From the NCBI GenBank assembly GCA_963704025.1, contig CAVPGP010000002.1, positions 248,001 through 312,000 on the forward strand: 64,000 nucleotides of DNA. Reading direction: 5' to 3'. The stretch is from CAVPGP01 sp963704025. GTDB taxonomy: Bacteria; Actinomycetota; Thermoleophilia; Gaiellales; Gaiellaceae. The notes below the pieces were generated by a model. It did no database searches. It saw only the letters and a list, made by a program, of their open reading frames with translations, and was not told the origin of the DNA. Both the position numbers and the translations under genes were made by a program. This document shows positions 52,641-60,175 of this stretch, piece after piece (within the stretch, counting starts at the first letter, position 1; each line of letters starts with the position of its first letter).

Positions 52641-55600
52641 CTAGCGATGCCCGAAGTGATGGGCCGCCGGCAGTGCGGCTCCGACCTCCGCCGTCGCGGC
52701 GACCTTGCGCGCGAGCGGGCCCAGCGTCTGCAGCTCGCTCACGAGCACGTTCCGGTTGTCGCCCACGCGTTCGTAGCGCCCCCGGGCAAGGATCAGCGGC
52801 TCGCCGCGGACGACGGCGCGATACCGCTCGTAGACGTCGGGCGGGACGATCAGGTTCATCTGACCGAACTCGTCCTCGATCAGCATGAAGACGACCCCCT
52901 TCGCCGTGGCCGGACGCTGGCGCGCGATCGCCATCCCCGCGACGGCGACACGCCGCCCGTGCGCCTGTTCCAGCAGCTCCTCGCTCGACAGGACGCCGCC
53001 GGCCAGGTGGGGCCGCAGGAGCGTCAGCGGGTGGATCCCGACGGAGATCGAGGTGTGCTTGTAGTCGGCGAGCATCCGCTCCCACTCGGTTTGCTGCGGC
53101 AGCTCCGGCACCTCGGCGGTGGGCTCGAGCGGGAGCGTCAGCTGGCGGTTGCCGTGGCCGGCGCTCTCGCCGCGGGGCGCCACGCCCAGCCGCCAGAGCA
53201 GCTCGCGGCGGGGGCCCCACTCGTCGCAGGCGCCCGACGCGACGAGCGCCTCGAGCGCGGCCTTGTCCACCTCGGCGCGGCGTGCGAGGTCCGCCACGTC
53301 GCGGTACGGCTGGCCGGCGGCGACCGTCAGCGCCTCGTCCTCGCCGACCGAGCTGACGTAGCCGAGCCCGACGCGGACCGCCGCCTCCTGCACCGAGCAC
53401 TTGGCCTCCGACAGGTTCACGTGAGGCGGGCGTACCTCCACCCCGCGCCGCTGGCCGTCCCGGACGAGTGACGCCGGTGGATAGAAGCCCATCGGCTGCG
53501 CGTTCAGCAGCGCACAGAGGAACTCGGCCGGATAGTGGTGCCGCAGCCAGGCCGACTGGTACGCCAGCAGGCCGAACGCGGCCGCGTGCGACTTCGGGAA
53601 GCCGAAGCCGGCGAAGCCGACGAGCTTGTCGTAGATCACGTGCGCCGTCGCCTCGTTGATCCCGTTGGCGCGGCAGCCGTCGACGAACCGCGGGCGGAAC
53701 GCCTCGATTGCCTCCTCGCTCCGCTTGCGGCTCATCGCCCGGCGCAGGCCCTCCGCCTCGCCGATCGAGAAGCCCGCGGACGCCATCGCCACGTCGAGCA
53801 CCTGGTCCTGGAAGACGACGACGCCGAGCGTGTCCTGCAGCGGCTCGCGCAGCGACTCGTGCTCGACGGGCCAGACGAACGACGGGTCGGCGCGCAGCCG
53901 GCGCCGATGCTCGATGTAGGGATGCACCGCCTTGCCCTGGATCGGCCCCGGCCGGACGAGCGCCACCTGGACCGTCAGGTCGTCGAGCGACTCCGGCCGC
54001 GTCTGCAGCAGCGACTGCATCTGCGCGCGCGACTCGATCTGGAAGTCGCCCACGGTGTCCGCGGCCTGGATCTCTGCGTAGACGGGCTTGTCGTCGAGGG
54101 GAATGAGCGAGAGGTCGATCGGCTCGCCGCGCAGGCGTGCGATCTGGTCGACGCACTCCTCGACGGCCGAGAGCATCCCCAGGCCGAGCAGGTCGATCTT
54201 GAGGAAGCCGGCATCCGAGCACGAGTCCTTGTCCCACTGGCAGAGCTGGCGCCCGGCCATCGCGGCGGGCTGCACCGGTACGAGGTCGATCAGCGGCCGC
54301 GTCGAGATCACCATCCCGCCCGGGTGCTGCGAGACGTGGCGCGGCAGGCCGGCGATCTCCTTGCAGAGCACGGCGAACGCACGCCACCGCGGCGAGAGGA
54401 GCTTGCGCCTCGCGTCGGGGAGCCGCTCGAGCTCTTCGGGGATCGCCTGCGCGTGCCAGCCGTCGGTGACGCGGGCGAGCCGCTCCAACTCGGCGTAGGG
54501 CAGGCCGAGCGCCTTGCCGACGTCGCGGATCGCGCCCCTGCTCCGGTAGGTGGCGAAGCTCGCGACGAGCGCCGCGTGCCTGCGGCCGTACCGCTCGGTG
54601 ACGCGGACGATCAGCTTCTCTCGGATGTCGCGCGGGAAGTCGAGGTCGATGTCCGGCACCGACGACATCTCGTCGTTGATGAAGCGCCCGAGCGAAAGGT
54701 TGTTCCGCACCGGGTCGACGTGCGAGAGGCCGGTCAGGTAGCAGACGATCGAGCCGACCGAGCTGCCCCGCCCGCGGCCCGGCGGCAGCACGTGCCGCGG
54801 CGAGCCCGGCCCGCGCACCTCGAGCGCGCACTCGCGGGCGAGCTCGAGCACCTCCCAGTGGAGGAGGAAGAACCCGGAGAGGCCGATCTTGGCGATCAGC
54901 TGCAGCTCGTCTTCGAGCCGCTCGCGCGCGGCGCGCTTCAGACCGTTGAGATCGCGGTAGCGCTCCGTGAAGGCGATGTCGCAGATGCGGCGGAGCTGCA
55001 CGTCCGCTGGATCGGGGCCGTCGGAGAAGTCGGGGTAGCGGTAGCCGAGCTCGTGGGTGAGGTCGAATGTGCAGCGCTCGGCGATCTCGCGCGTGCGCTC
55101 GACGGCGTCGCGCGGCAGGCGGTCGAGCATCGCCTCGGCCGGCAGCAGCACCGACTCGTGGTTGCCGCGCCGCTCGCGCTCGCAGCCGTCGAGCGAGGTG
55201 CGGTTCCTGATCGCGACGAGCACGTCCTGGAGCGCCGCCCGGCGCGGGTGGTGCGCGTGCACGTCGCCGGTGGCGACCACGGGGACGCGCAATGCCTCGG
55301 CGAGGTCGTGCAGCGCGGCGTTCCGGCGCGCGTCCCCGCGCTCGTAGGGGCGCTGCAGCTCGACGTAGAACCGGTCGGCGAAGGCGCCGGCGAGAGCTGC
55401 CGCGCCGTTCGGGTCGTGCACGCCGAGCCCGTGCCGGGCGCAGCCGGAGAGGCAGACGAGCCCGTCCGCGTGCTCTGCGACGAACGACGGCGAGACGGAC
55501 GGCTCGAGCAGGACACGGTGCTCCTTCCCCTCCGGCCTCGTGCCCGCGTGCGCCTCGGTGAGGATGCGGCAGAGGTTCTCGTAGCCGCGCCGCGACTCGA

Positions 55601-56000
55601 CGAGCAGCGTCACGTGCGTGTCGTTGCTGAATCCCGCTCCGGCGCCGGCAAAGCCGGCACCTCCGCCGCTGAATCCCGCTCCGGCGCCGGCAAAGCCGGC
55701 ACCTCCGCCGCTGAATCCCGCTCCGGCGCCGGCAAAGCCGGCACCTCCGCTCTTCGGCGGCTCCGTCGAGCCTCGGCCGCTGAGCGTCACCTCGGCGCCG
55801 GTGATCGCGCGCAGGCCGAGGTGCTTCGCCGCATACGCGAACTCGAGCGAGCCGTAGACGCCGTTGTGGTCGGTGAGCGCGAGCGCCTCGTATCCGAGCT
55901 CGACCGCGCGCGCGGCGAGCTCCTCGGGCAGCGACGCCCCGTCGAGGAACGAGTACGAGGAGTGAGCGTGAAGCTCGACGTAGCGCTCGACGGAGCTCAT
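52641..56000 (-). CDS. dnaE2: error-prone DNA polymerase DnaE2 (ImuC) with repeat insertion in the PHP domain
   Basis: 1119 residues. Lesion-tolerant C-family polymerase of the SOS mutasome. PHP domain VELHAHSSYSFLDGAS (residues 8-23) and LTDHNGVYGSLEFAYAAK; polymerase core with RGRGSSVGSIVCYLTGLSHVDP, DIDLDFPRDIREKLI (catalytic Asp pair), PGGMVIST and FQDQVLDVAM; C-terminal OB fold. Residues 84-125 carry three 14-residue Gly/Ala/Phe/Ser repeats inside the PHP domain where relatives have a short loop. The start is 12 bp from the divergent bicupin and no LexA box is visible there. Confidence 0.95.
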   Translation of the reverse strand: MSSVERYVELHAHSSYSFLDGASLPEELAARAVELGYEALALTDHNGVYGSLEFAYAAKHLGLRAITGAEVTLSGRGSTEPPKSGGAGFAGAGAGFSGGGAGFAGAGAGFSGGGAGFAGAGAGFSNDTHVTLLVESRRGYENLCRILTEAHAGTRPEGKEHRVLLEPSVSPSFVAEHADGLVCLSGCARHGLGVHDPNGAAALAGAFADRFYVELQRPYERGDARRNAALHDLAEALRVPVVATGDVHAHHPRRAALQDVLVAIRNRTSLDGCERERRGNHESVLLPAEAMLDRLPRDAVERTREIAERCTFDLTHELGYRYPDFSDGPDPADVQLRRICDIAFTERYRDLNGLKRAARERLEDELQLIAKIGLSGFFLLHWEVLELARECALEVRGPGSPRHVLPPGRGRGSSVGSIVCYLTGLSHVDPVRNNLSLGRFINDEMSSVPDIDLDFPRDIREKLIVRVTERYGRRHAALVASFATYRSRGAIRDVGKALGLPYAELERLARVTDGWHAQAIPEELERLPDARRKLLSPRWRAFAVLCKEIAGLPRHVSQHPGGMVISTRPLIDLVPVQPAAMAGRQLCQWDKDSCSDAGFLKIDLLGLGMLSAVEECVDQIARLRGEPIDLSLIPLDDKPVYAEIQAADTVGDFQIESRAQMQSLLQTRPESLDDLTVQVALVRPGPIQGKAVHPYIEHRRRLRADPSFVWPVEHESLREPLQDTLGVVVFQDQVLDVAMASAGFSIGEAEGLRRAMSRKRSEEAIEAFRPRFVDGCRANGINEATAHVIYDKLVGFAGFGFPKSHAAAFGLLAYQSAWLRHHYPAEFLCALLNAQPMGFYPPASLVRDGQRRGVEVRPPHVNLSEAKCSVQEAAVRVGLGYVSSVGEDEALTVAAGQPYRDVADLARRAEVDKAALEALVASGACDEWGPRRELLWRLGVAPRGESAGHGNRQLTLPLEPTAEVPELPQQTEWERMLADYKHTSISVGIHPLTLLRPHLAGGVLSSEELLEQAHGRRVAVAGMAIARQRPATAKGVVFMLIEDEFGQMNLIVPPDVYERYRAVVRGEPLILARGRYERVGDNRNVLVSELQTLGPLARKVAATAEVGAALPAAHHFGHR
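55627..55750. repeat. 42-bp tandem repeat, three copies, in frame inside dnaE2
   Basis: Copies begin at 55627, 55669 and 55711; the first two are perfect and the third loses 2 bases at its end. The unit encodes a 14-residue GAGFAGAGAGFSGG pattern. All copies keep the dnaE2 frame. Confidence 0.9.
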
Positions 56001-56011
56001 ACGATCTCCGC

Positions 56012-56749
56012 ATGAGCGACGTGCTGGAGCGGCTGGGCCGCCGGACGGAGGTGCTGGCGGACCTCGAGCAGGTCGCCGTGTTCGAGTTCCTCCGCGACGG
56101 GGGCACGCCCGGTGCGGGCCCGCACTTCCACGCGGAGCACGTCGACTCGTTCATCGTGCTGGCAGGCGAGCTCGAGGTGCTGACCGCCGGTGAGCCGCTG
56201 ACGCTGCAGGCGGGCGAGGCGGTCGCGGTGCCGCCGGGCGTCGTGCACGGGTTCCGCAACCGGTCGTCCGCGCCCATGCGGCTGCTGAACGTCCACGCGC
56301 CGTCGATGCGGTTCGTCGAGTACCTGCGCCGCATGCACGCGGGCAAGCACGTCGACGCCGCCGCGTACGACCAGTACCCGGCGGAGGATGCGCCCGGCGG
56401 CGATCCCGTCGTCGTCCGGCGAGGCGGCGGGGAGCGCTTCGACCGCGGCAACCGCGTCGTCACGATCCTCTTCGACCTGCCGCAGCTCTCGCTGCTCGAG
56501 ATCGCGTTCGACCCCTCGTTCGAGGTGCCGCCGCACTCGCACGACGACCAGACCGACTCGTTCTACGTGCTGGACGGCGAGGTCGAGTTCGCGCGCGGCG
56601 ACGAGACGCTCCACGCCGGCCCGGGCGCGTTCTTCGCGGCGCCGCCAGGCACGCTGCACGGGTTCCGCAACGCCGGAACGAGCCGCGCCCGGGTGCTGAA
56701 CCTGCACGCGCCGGACGCCGGCTTTGCCGGCTCGGTGCGGAACCAGTAG
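56012..56749 (+). CDS. double-cupin (bicupin) protein
   Basis: 245 residues with two cupin units. First: GPHFHAEHVDSFIVLAGELEVLTAG and VPPGVVHGFRNRS (residues about 38-90). Second: EVPPHSHDDQTDSFYVLDGEVEFARG and APPGTLHGFRNAGT (about 170-225). Each has two His before a Glu and a later His, the pattern for a metal centre. The enzymatic role is unknown; homologues are sugar or quercetinase-like. Divergent from dnaE2 with 11 bp between. Confidence 0.9.
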   Translation: MSDVLERLGRRTEVLADLEQVAVFEFLRDGGTPGAGPHFHAEHVDSFIVLAGELEVLTAGEPLTLQAGEAVAVPPGVVHGFRNRSSAPMRLLNVHAPSMRFVEYLRRMHAGKHVDAAAYDQYPAEDAPGGDPVVVRRGGGERFDRGNRVVTILFDLPQLSLLEIAFDPSFEVPPHSHDDQTDSFYVLDGEVEFARGDETLHAGPGAFFAAPPGTLHGFRNAGTSRARVLNLHAPDAGFAGSVRNQ

Positions 56750-56758
56750 ACGTCCCCC

Positions 56759-56859
56759 CAACCTGGTCGGGTACCAGGTACCGATTCCGGTTCTCAAGAG
56801 AGAAATGCCCGCACAGGCGGAATTCCTGCCTCGCCCGTACCTGGTCGGGTACCAGGTAC
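56759..56859. repeat. paired-palindrome element, copy 2
   Basis: Palindromes at 56759-56781 (CAACCTGGTCGGGTACCAGGTAC, left end imperfect) and 56837-56859 (GTACCTGGTCGGGTACCAGGTAC), 78 bp apart. Both are followed by GATTC-GGTT--CAA, so the units are direct repeats. The spacer has a central imperfect inverted repeat (AATGCCCGC...GGCGGAATT) and aligns with copy 1 at 28391-28503. Lies between convergent bicupin and DUF6504 genes, where it may also end transcription. Confidence 0.85.
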
Positions 56860-56908
56860 GGATTCTGGTTTACAAATCACAGCGCCGGTTAGTCGACGGC
56901 GATGCGGT

Positions 56909-56952
56909 CCTAGGCACATGTCTGTTCCTAGGCACACGTTGTCCCTAGGCAC
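56909..56952. repeat. short tandem repeat of CCTAGGCAC, three copies
   Basis: CCTAGGCAC at 56909-56917, 56927-56935 and 56944-56952, spaced 18 and 17 bp. The last copy holds the stop codon of the DUF6504 gene, so the array looks like duplication of that gene's 3' end. Confidence 0.75.
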
Positions 56953-57196
56953 GCTGCGTGAACCATGCCCCGCCGTCGTGGAAGACGACGGCGTTGCGCC
57001 CGTCCTCGAGCACGACGTCGAAGTAGCGGCGGCTGATCGGCTCGTCCGTCCACCAGCGGTCGACCACGCGCCACTCCTCGCGCAGCACGGCGACGGCGCA
57101 GCGGTCGACCAGTCGCGGAGCTCCGTCCACCGCCGCCTCGACGAGCGCAGCCCGCGGCTCGTTCAGCCGTCGAGTCGTCGCCCGGCCGGGATTCAT
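56945..57196 (-). CDS. DUF6504-like protein of the ImuB operon
   Basis: 83 residues. Core DRCAVAVLREEWRVVDRWWTDEPISRRYFDVVLEDGRNAVVFHDGGAWF is the beta-rich DUF6504 pattern, found next to imuB in actinobacteria. The start overlaps the imuB stop by 4 nt (ATGA), so it is co-translated. A role in the mutasome is plausible from context (inference). Confidence 0.82.
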   Translation of the reverse strand: MNPGRATTRRLNEPRAALVEAAVDGAPRLVDRCAVAVLREEWRVVDRWWTDEPISRRYFDVVLEDGRNAVVFHDGGAWFTQRA

Positions 57197-58395
57197 TCGT
57201 CCCGCGGGACCAGCAGAGCGCGCGCTTCCGGGATGCGCGACCACGGCGTCACCTCCACCACCGACGAGACCCCGCCCGTGCCGACACTCGACCGCACCTG
57301 GCGCAATCCCTCTCGGAGCCGGCCGCGCAGGTCGTCGCTGCTCGTCTCTCCGAGTGGGCCCGCCTTGAGCAGCTCGAGCTGCTGCCCCTCGTGCTCGGCC
57401 AGCTCGAGCAGCTCGACCTGCAGCGACGTCACCGGGCCCGGCAGCTCCGCGAGCTTCGGGATCACCACCAGGCGCAGCCGGGCCGGCTCGGCCGTCGGCT
57501 CGCGCAGCGTGATCGTCCGGCGCCAGGAGCCGCCGCCGACGAGCTTCGCCTGGAGGCCGAGCTTGCGCGGCGGCTTCCCGTGCCGGTCCTCGCGGGCGAG
57601 CACGCGCTCGATCAGGACGCCCAGCCCGCGCCGGAGGGTCAGCTCGTTCCCGACCGACTCCGGGAAGGCGAGCGACTCCGCAAGCGGCTCGACCGGGCGG
57701 CGCGGGTTGACGCCGCCGTCGTCCTCTCCTCTCGCCAGGCTCCAGGCGCGCCGGCCGTCCGGCCCCAAGCGTTCGGCAACGGCGCCACCCGGGAGCCCGG
57801 CAAGCTGCCCGATCCTCCGCACGCCCAGCTCCTCGAGCTCCTCGTACCGTTCCCGCTCCAACGGGAGCAGGGTCAGCGGGAGCGGTGCGAGAAACTCGCG
57901 CGCCGGCTTGTCCGAGACGATCAACGCCTGGCCGCCCCGCGCCACCGACGCCGCGGCGAGAGCGGCGAAGCGGCGCTCGGCGGCGCCCGCGCGGGCCTCC
58001 CACGGCTCGCCGAGCGCGCGCAGCGCGCGCTTGAGCGCGGGGTCGAGACCGCCGTAGAGGCGCTCGACGCCGTCCGTCTCGAAGTAGACCGTGCCCGGCT
58101 CGTCCGGCTCGACTGCGAAGCCACAGTCCTCGAGCCGGCGGAGCAGCCCCTCCCACTCCTGCTCGACGGCCGCGGGGTCGCGGTCGACCAGGACGAGCTC
58201 CGGGCACGTCGCAAGCGCCTCTCCCAGCCGCATGCCGGGACGGACCCCTGCGTTCTCCGCGATCGCCGTCACGGGACCAAGGAGCGGCTCCCTTCCCGGC
58301 TCCGGCGCGAGTGCGGCAGCCCGGAGCATGAGCTCCGGCCGGGCCCGCAACGCCGCGCGCAACGCGAAGCCGGGGATGAGGATGCAGGCGATCAC
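57193..58395 (-). CDS. imuB: ImuB, Y-family polymerase-like mutasome component
   Basis: 400 residues from GTG 58395, chosen because two LexA boxes occupy the region just upstream; a longer frame to GTG 58422 would put them in the coding sequence. Begins VIACILIPGFALRAALRA, followed by AENAGVRPGMRLGEALATCPEL, FETDGVERLYGG, FAALAAASVA and RIGQLAGLPGGAVAERLG. The catalytic Asp of active Y-family enzymes is absent in the first motif (ILIPGF), as expected for ImuB, which is a scaffold linking DnaE2 to the clamp. No imuA is in view. Confidence 0.92.
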   Translation of the reverse strand: MIACILIPGFALRAALRARPELMLRAAALAPEPGREPLLGPVTAIAENAGVRPGMRLGEALATCPELVLVDRDPAAVEQEWEGLLRRLEDCGFAVEPDEPGTVYFETDGVERLYGGLDPALKRALRALGEPWEARAGAAERRFAALAAASVARGGQALIVSDKPAREFLAPLPLTLLPLERERYEELEELGVRRIGQLAGLPGGAVAERLGPDGRRAWSLARGEDDGGVNPRRPVEPLAESLAFPESVGNELTLRRGLGVLIERVLAREDRHGKPPRKLGLQAKLVGGGSWRRTITLREPTAEPARLRLVVIPKLAELPGPVTSLQVELLELAEHEGQQLELLKAGPLGETSSDDLRGRLREGLRQVRSSVGTGGVSSVVEVTPWSRIPEARALLVPRDE

Positions 58396-58397
58396 GG

Positions 58398-58426
58398 GAA
58401 CGTATGTTCTACACGAACACACGTTC
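58398..58426. promoter_or_regulatory. tandem LexA (SOS) boxes before imuB
   Basis: GAACGTATGTTC (58398-58409) and GAACACACGTTC (58415-58426) each match GAAC-N4-GTTC, the actinobacterial LexA core. They lie 3-31 nt upstream of the imuB start, 17 bp apart, implying DNA-damage control. Confidence 0.85.
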
Positions 58427-58465
58427 CCCTGTCAAGGGATGATCGCCAAGCCCGGGGCGCCAGGC

Positions 58466-59137
58466 TCAGCCGACCCCGATCGCCTCCGCGAGCTCGCGTG
58501 AGATGGCGTGCTCTCCCTTTCCGGCACGAAGCGTCACGGGACCGCCGAAGGGTGCCTGGGCTGTCACCTCGATCCTGCGGCCGGGGACGAGTCCGAGGCC
58601 GTGCAGGTACCGCAGGAGCTCTGCGTCGCCGTCGGGGACGTGCGCGATGACCGCTGCCTCGCCCGGCTCGAGCGACAGCAGCGTCCGATCGCTTGCGGCG
58701 GGAGCGAGCCGGAGCTTCGCGTCGGGGATCGGATGGCCATGCGGATCGTGAGTCGGGTACCCGAGCAACGCATCGATGCGCCGTTCGAGCTCCTCCGAGA
58801 GCGCATGCTCGAGCCGGTCGGCTTCCGCGTGGAGCTGGTCGAGCGGGACGCCGAGGACTTCGGCGAGGTACCGCTCGAGCAGGCGGTGGTGCCGGATCAG
58901 CTCGAGCGCGACCCGGCGTCCCGCGTCCGTCAGCGCGACGCCGCGGTACGGCACGTGCTCGACCAGGTCGAGGGCCGCCAGGCGCTTGAGCATCACGCTC
59001 GCCGACGCGGGGCTGACCTGCATCGCCTGGGCCACGCTCGACGTGGTGGCGCGGGCGCCGGCGGACTCGAGCTTGTAGATCTCGCGCACGTAGTGCTGGA
59101 TCGCCTCGGTCAGCGGCTCGGTGGTCTTTGCGCTCAT
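58466..59137 (-). CDS. DtxR/MntR-family metal-dependent transcriptional regulator
   Basis: 223 residues. N-terminal winged HTH (EAIQHYVREIYKLESAGARATTSSVAQAMQVSPASASVMLKRLAALDLV), then the metal-binding dimerisation domain (GVALTDAGRRVALELIRHHRLLERYLAEVLGVPLDQLHAEADRLEHALSEELE with the His/Glu ligands), and a C-terminal FeoA/SH3-like domain from about residue 145. Represses iron or manganese genes when metal is bound. Divergent from the multicopper oxidase with a candidate operator between. Confidence 0.94.
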   Translation of the reverse strand: MSAKTTEPLTEAIQHYVREIYKLESAGARATTSSVAQAMQVSPASASVMLKRLAALDLVEHVPYRGVALTDAGRRVALELIRHHRLLERYLAEVLGVPLDQLHAEADRLEHALSEELERRIDALLGYPTHDPHGHPIPDAKLRLAPAASDRTLLSLEPGEAAVIAHVPDGDAELLRYLHGLGLVPGRRIEVTAQAPFGGPVTLRAGKGEHAISRELAEAIGVG

Positions 59138-59167
59138 GACAGGATTAGTTTACCCTGCGTCAGGGAT

Positions 59168-59186
59168 TTAGATTTGGCTAACAAAC
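59168..59186 (+). promoter_or_regulatory. candidate DtxR/IdeR operator
   Basis: TTAGATTTGGCTAACAAAC matches 14 of 19 positions of the iron-box consensus TTAGGTTAGGCTAACCTAA. It overlaps the proposed start of the multicopper oxidase gene, 30 bp from the divergent regulator, so both could be repressed. Confidence 0.7.
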
Positions 59187-60175
59187 TGACGCGGACAGGG
59201 CTCATCGCCGGCGCGGCACCGCTCCTCGCGGCGGGTCCGCTCGCCAGGTTCGCCCTCGCCGACGGGCACGCGGAGCACGAGCACCTGGCCTCCCACATGG
59301 GCCACGAGCACGCCGCGACAGGGCATGCTGCCATGATCGGCGACCAGGCTCCTGCCGTCGGCGGCCCGCACGACCTCGACGCCCTCCTGTACCCGCCAGA
59401 GCCGCTCCCGCACCGGCCGGGGCGGGTTCGCGAGTACACGCTGACGGCGATCGACAAGGACATCGAGATCGCGCCCGGCGTCTTCTTCCCGGCGTGGACG
59501 TACAACGGAACCGTTCCCGGGCCGGTGATCCGGGCGACCGAGGGCGACCTGCTCCGCGTCCGCTTCGTCAATGCCGGCTCGCACCCGCACACGATCCACT
59601 TCCACGGCATTCACCCCGCCGACATGGACGGCGTCTTCGAGATCGTCCAGTCGGGCGGCGAGTTCACCTACGAGTTCGAGGCGCGCCCGGCCGGCGTCCA
59701 CCTCTACCACTGCCATTCGACACCGCTGAAGAAGCACATCCACAAGGGCCTCTACGGCGCCTTCATCATCGACCCGAGGGAACCGCGGCCGCCCGCCCAG
59801 GAGCTGGTGCTGGTGATGAACGGCTACGACACCGACGGGGACGGCAGCAACAACTTCTACACCGTCAACGGCCGCAGCTTCTACTACGCGAGGTATCCGA
59901 TCGCGGTCAGGCGCTCGAAGCGCGTTCGCCTCTACCTCGTGAACCTGACCGAGTTCGACCCGATCAACAGCTTCCACCTCCACGCCGACTTCTTCCACTA
60001 CCAGCCCACCGGCACCGGGGAGCACTGGGAGTACACCGACACCGTCATGCAGTGCCAGGGCCAGCGCGGCGTGATCGAGATCGAGTTCGCCAACAGGGGC
60101 CTCTTCATGTTCCACGCCCACCAGTCCGAATTCACCGAGCTCGGCTGGATGGGCTTCTTCGACGTCACCGACTGA
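59174..60175 (+). CDS. two-domain multicopper oxidase (possible ferroxidase or laccase)
   Basis: 333 residues from TTG 59174 (CAGGGA upstream; inside the candidate operator). N-terminal export signal ANKLTRTGLIAGAAPLLAAG precedes a His-rich segment (HAEHEHLASHMGHEHAATGHA, residues about 36-56) that may gather metal. Cupredoxin domain 1 has HTIHFHGIH and VHLYHCHSTPLKKHIHKG; domain 2 has NSFHLHADFFHY and FMFHAHQSEF. Copper ligands for types 1, 2 and 3 are present, as in two-domain laccases. Overlaps the ZIP gene by 1 nt. Metal oxidation outside the cell is the likely role. Confidence 0.9.
   Translation: MANKLTRTGLIAGAAPLLAAGPLARFALADGHAEHEHLASHMGHEHAATGHAAMIGDQAPAVGGPHDLDALLYPPEPLPHRPGRVREYTLTAIDKDIEIAPGVFFPAWTYNGTVPGPVIRATEGDLLRVRFVNAGSHPHTIHFHGIHPADMDGVFEIVQSGGEFTYEFEARPAGVHLYHCHSTPLKKHIHKGLYGAFIIDPREPRPPAQELVLVMNGYDTDGDGSNNFYTVNGRSFYYARYPIAVRRSKRVRLYLVNLTEFDPINSFHLHADFFHYQPTGTGEHWEYTDTVMQCQGQRGVIEIEFANRGLFMFHAHQSEFTELGWMGFFDVTD

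Noticed and set aside
55627..55750. CRISPR-like array
   Set aside because: The 42-bp units are contiguous with no unique spacers and keep the dnaE2 reading frame, so this is a coding tandem repeat.
52615..56463. Very long minus-strand frame offset from dnaE2
   Set aside because: Arg/Ala-rich translation spanning two real genes; dnaE2 in the other frame carries all polymerase motifs.
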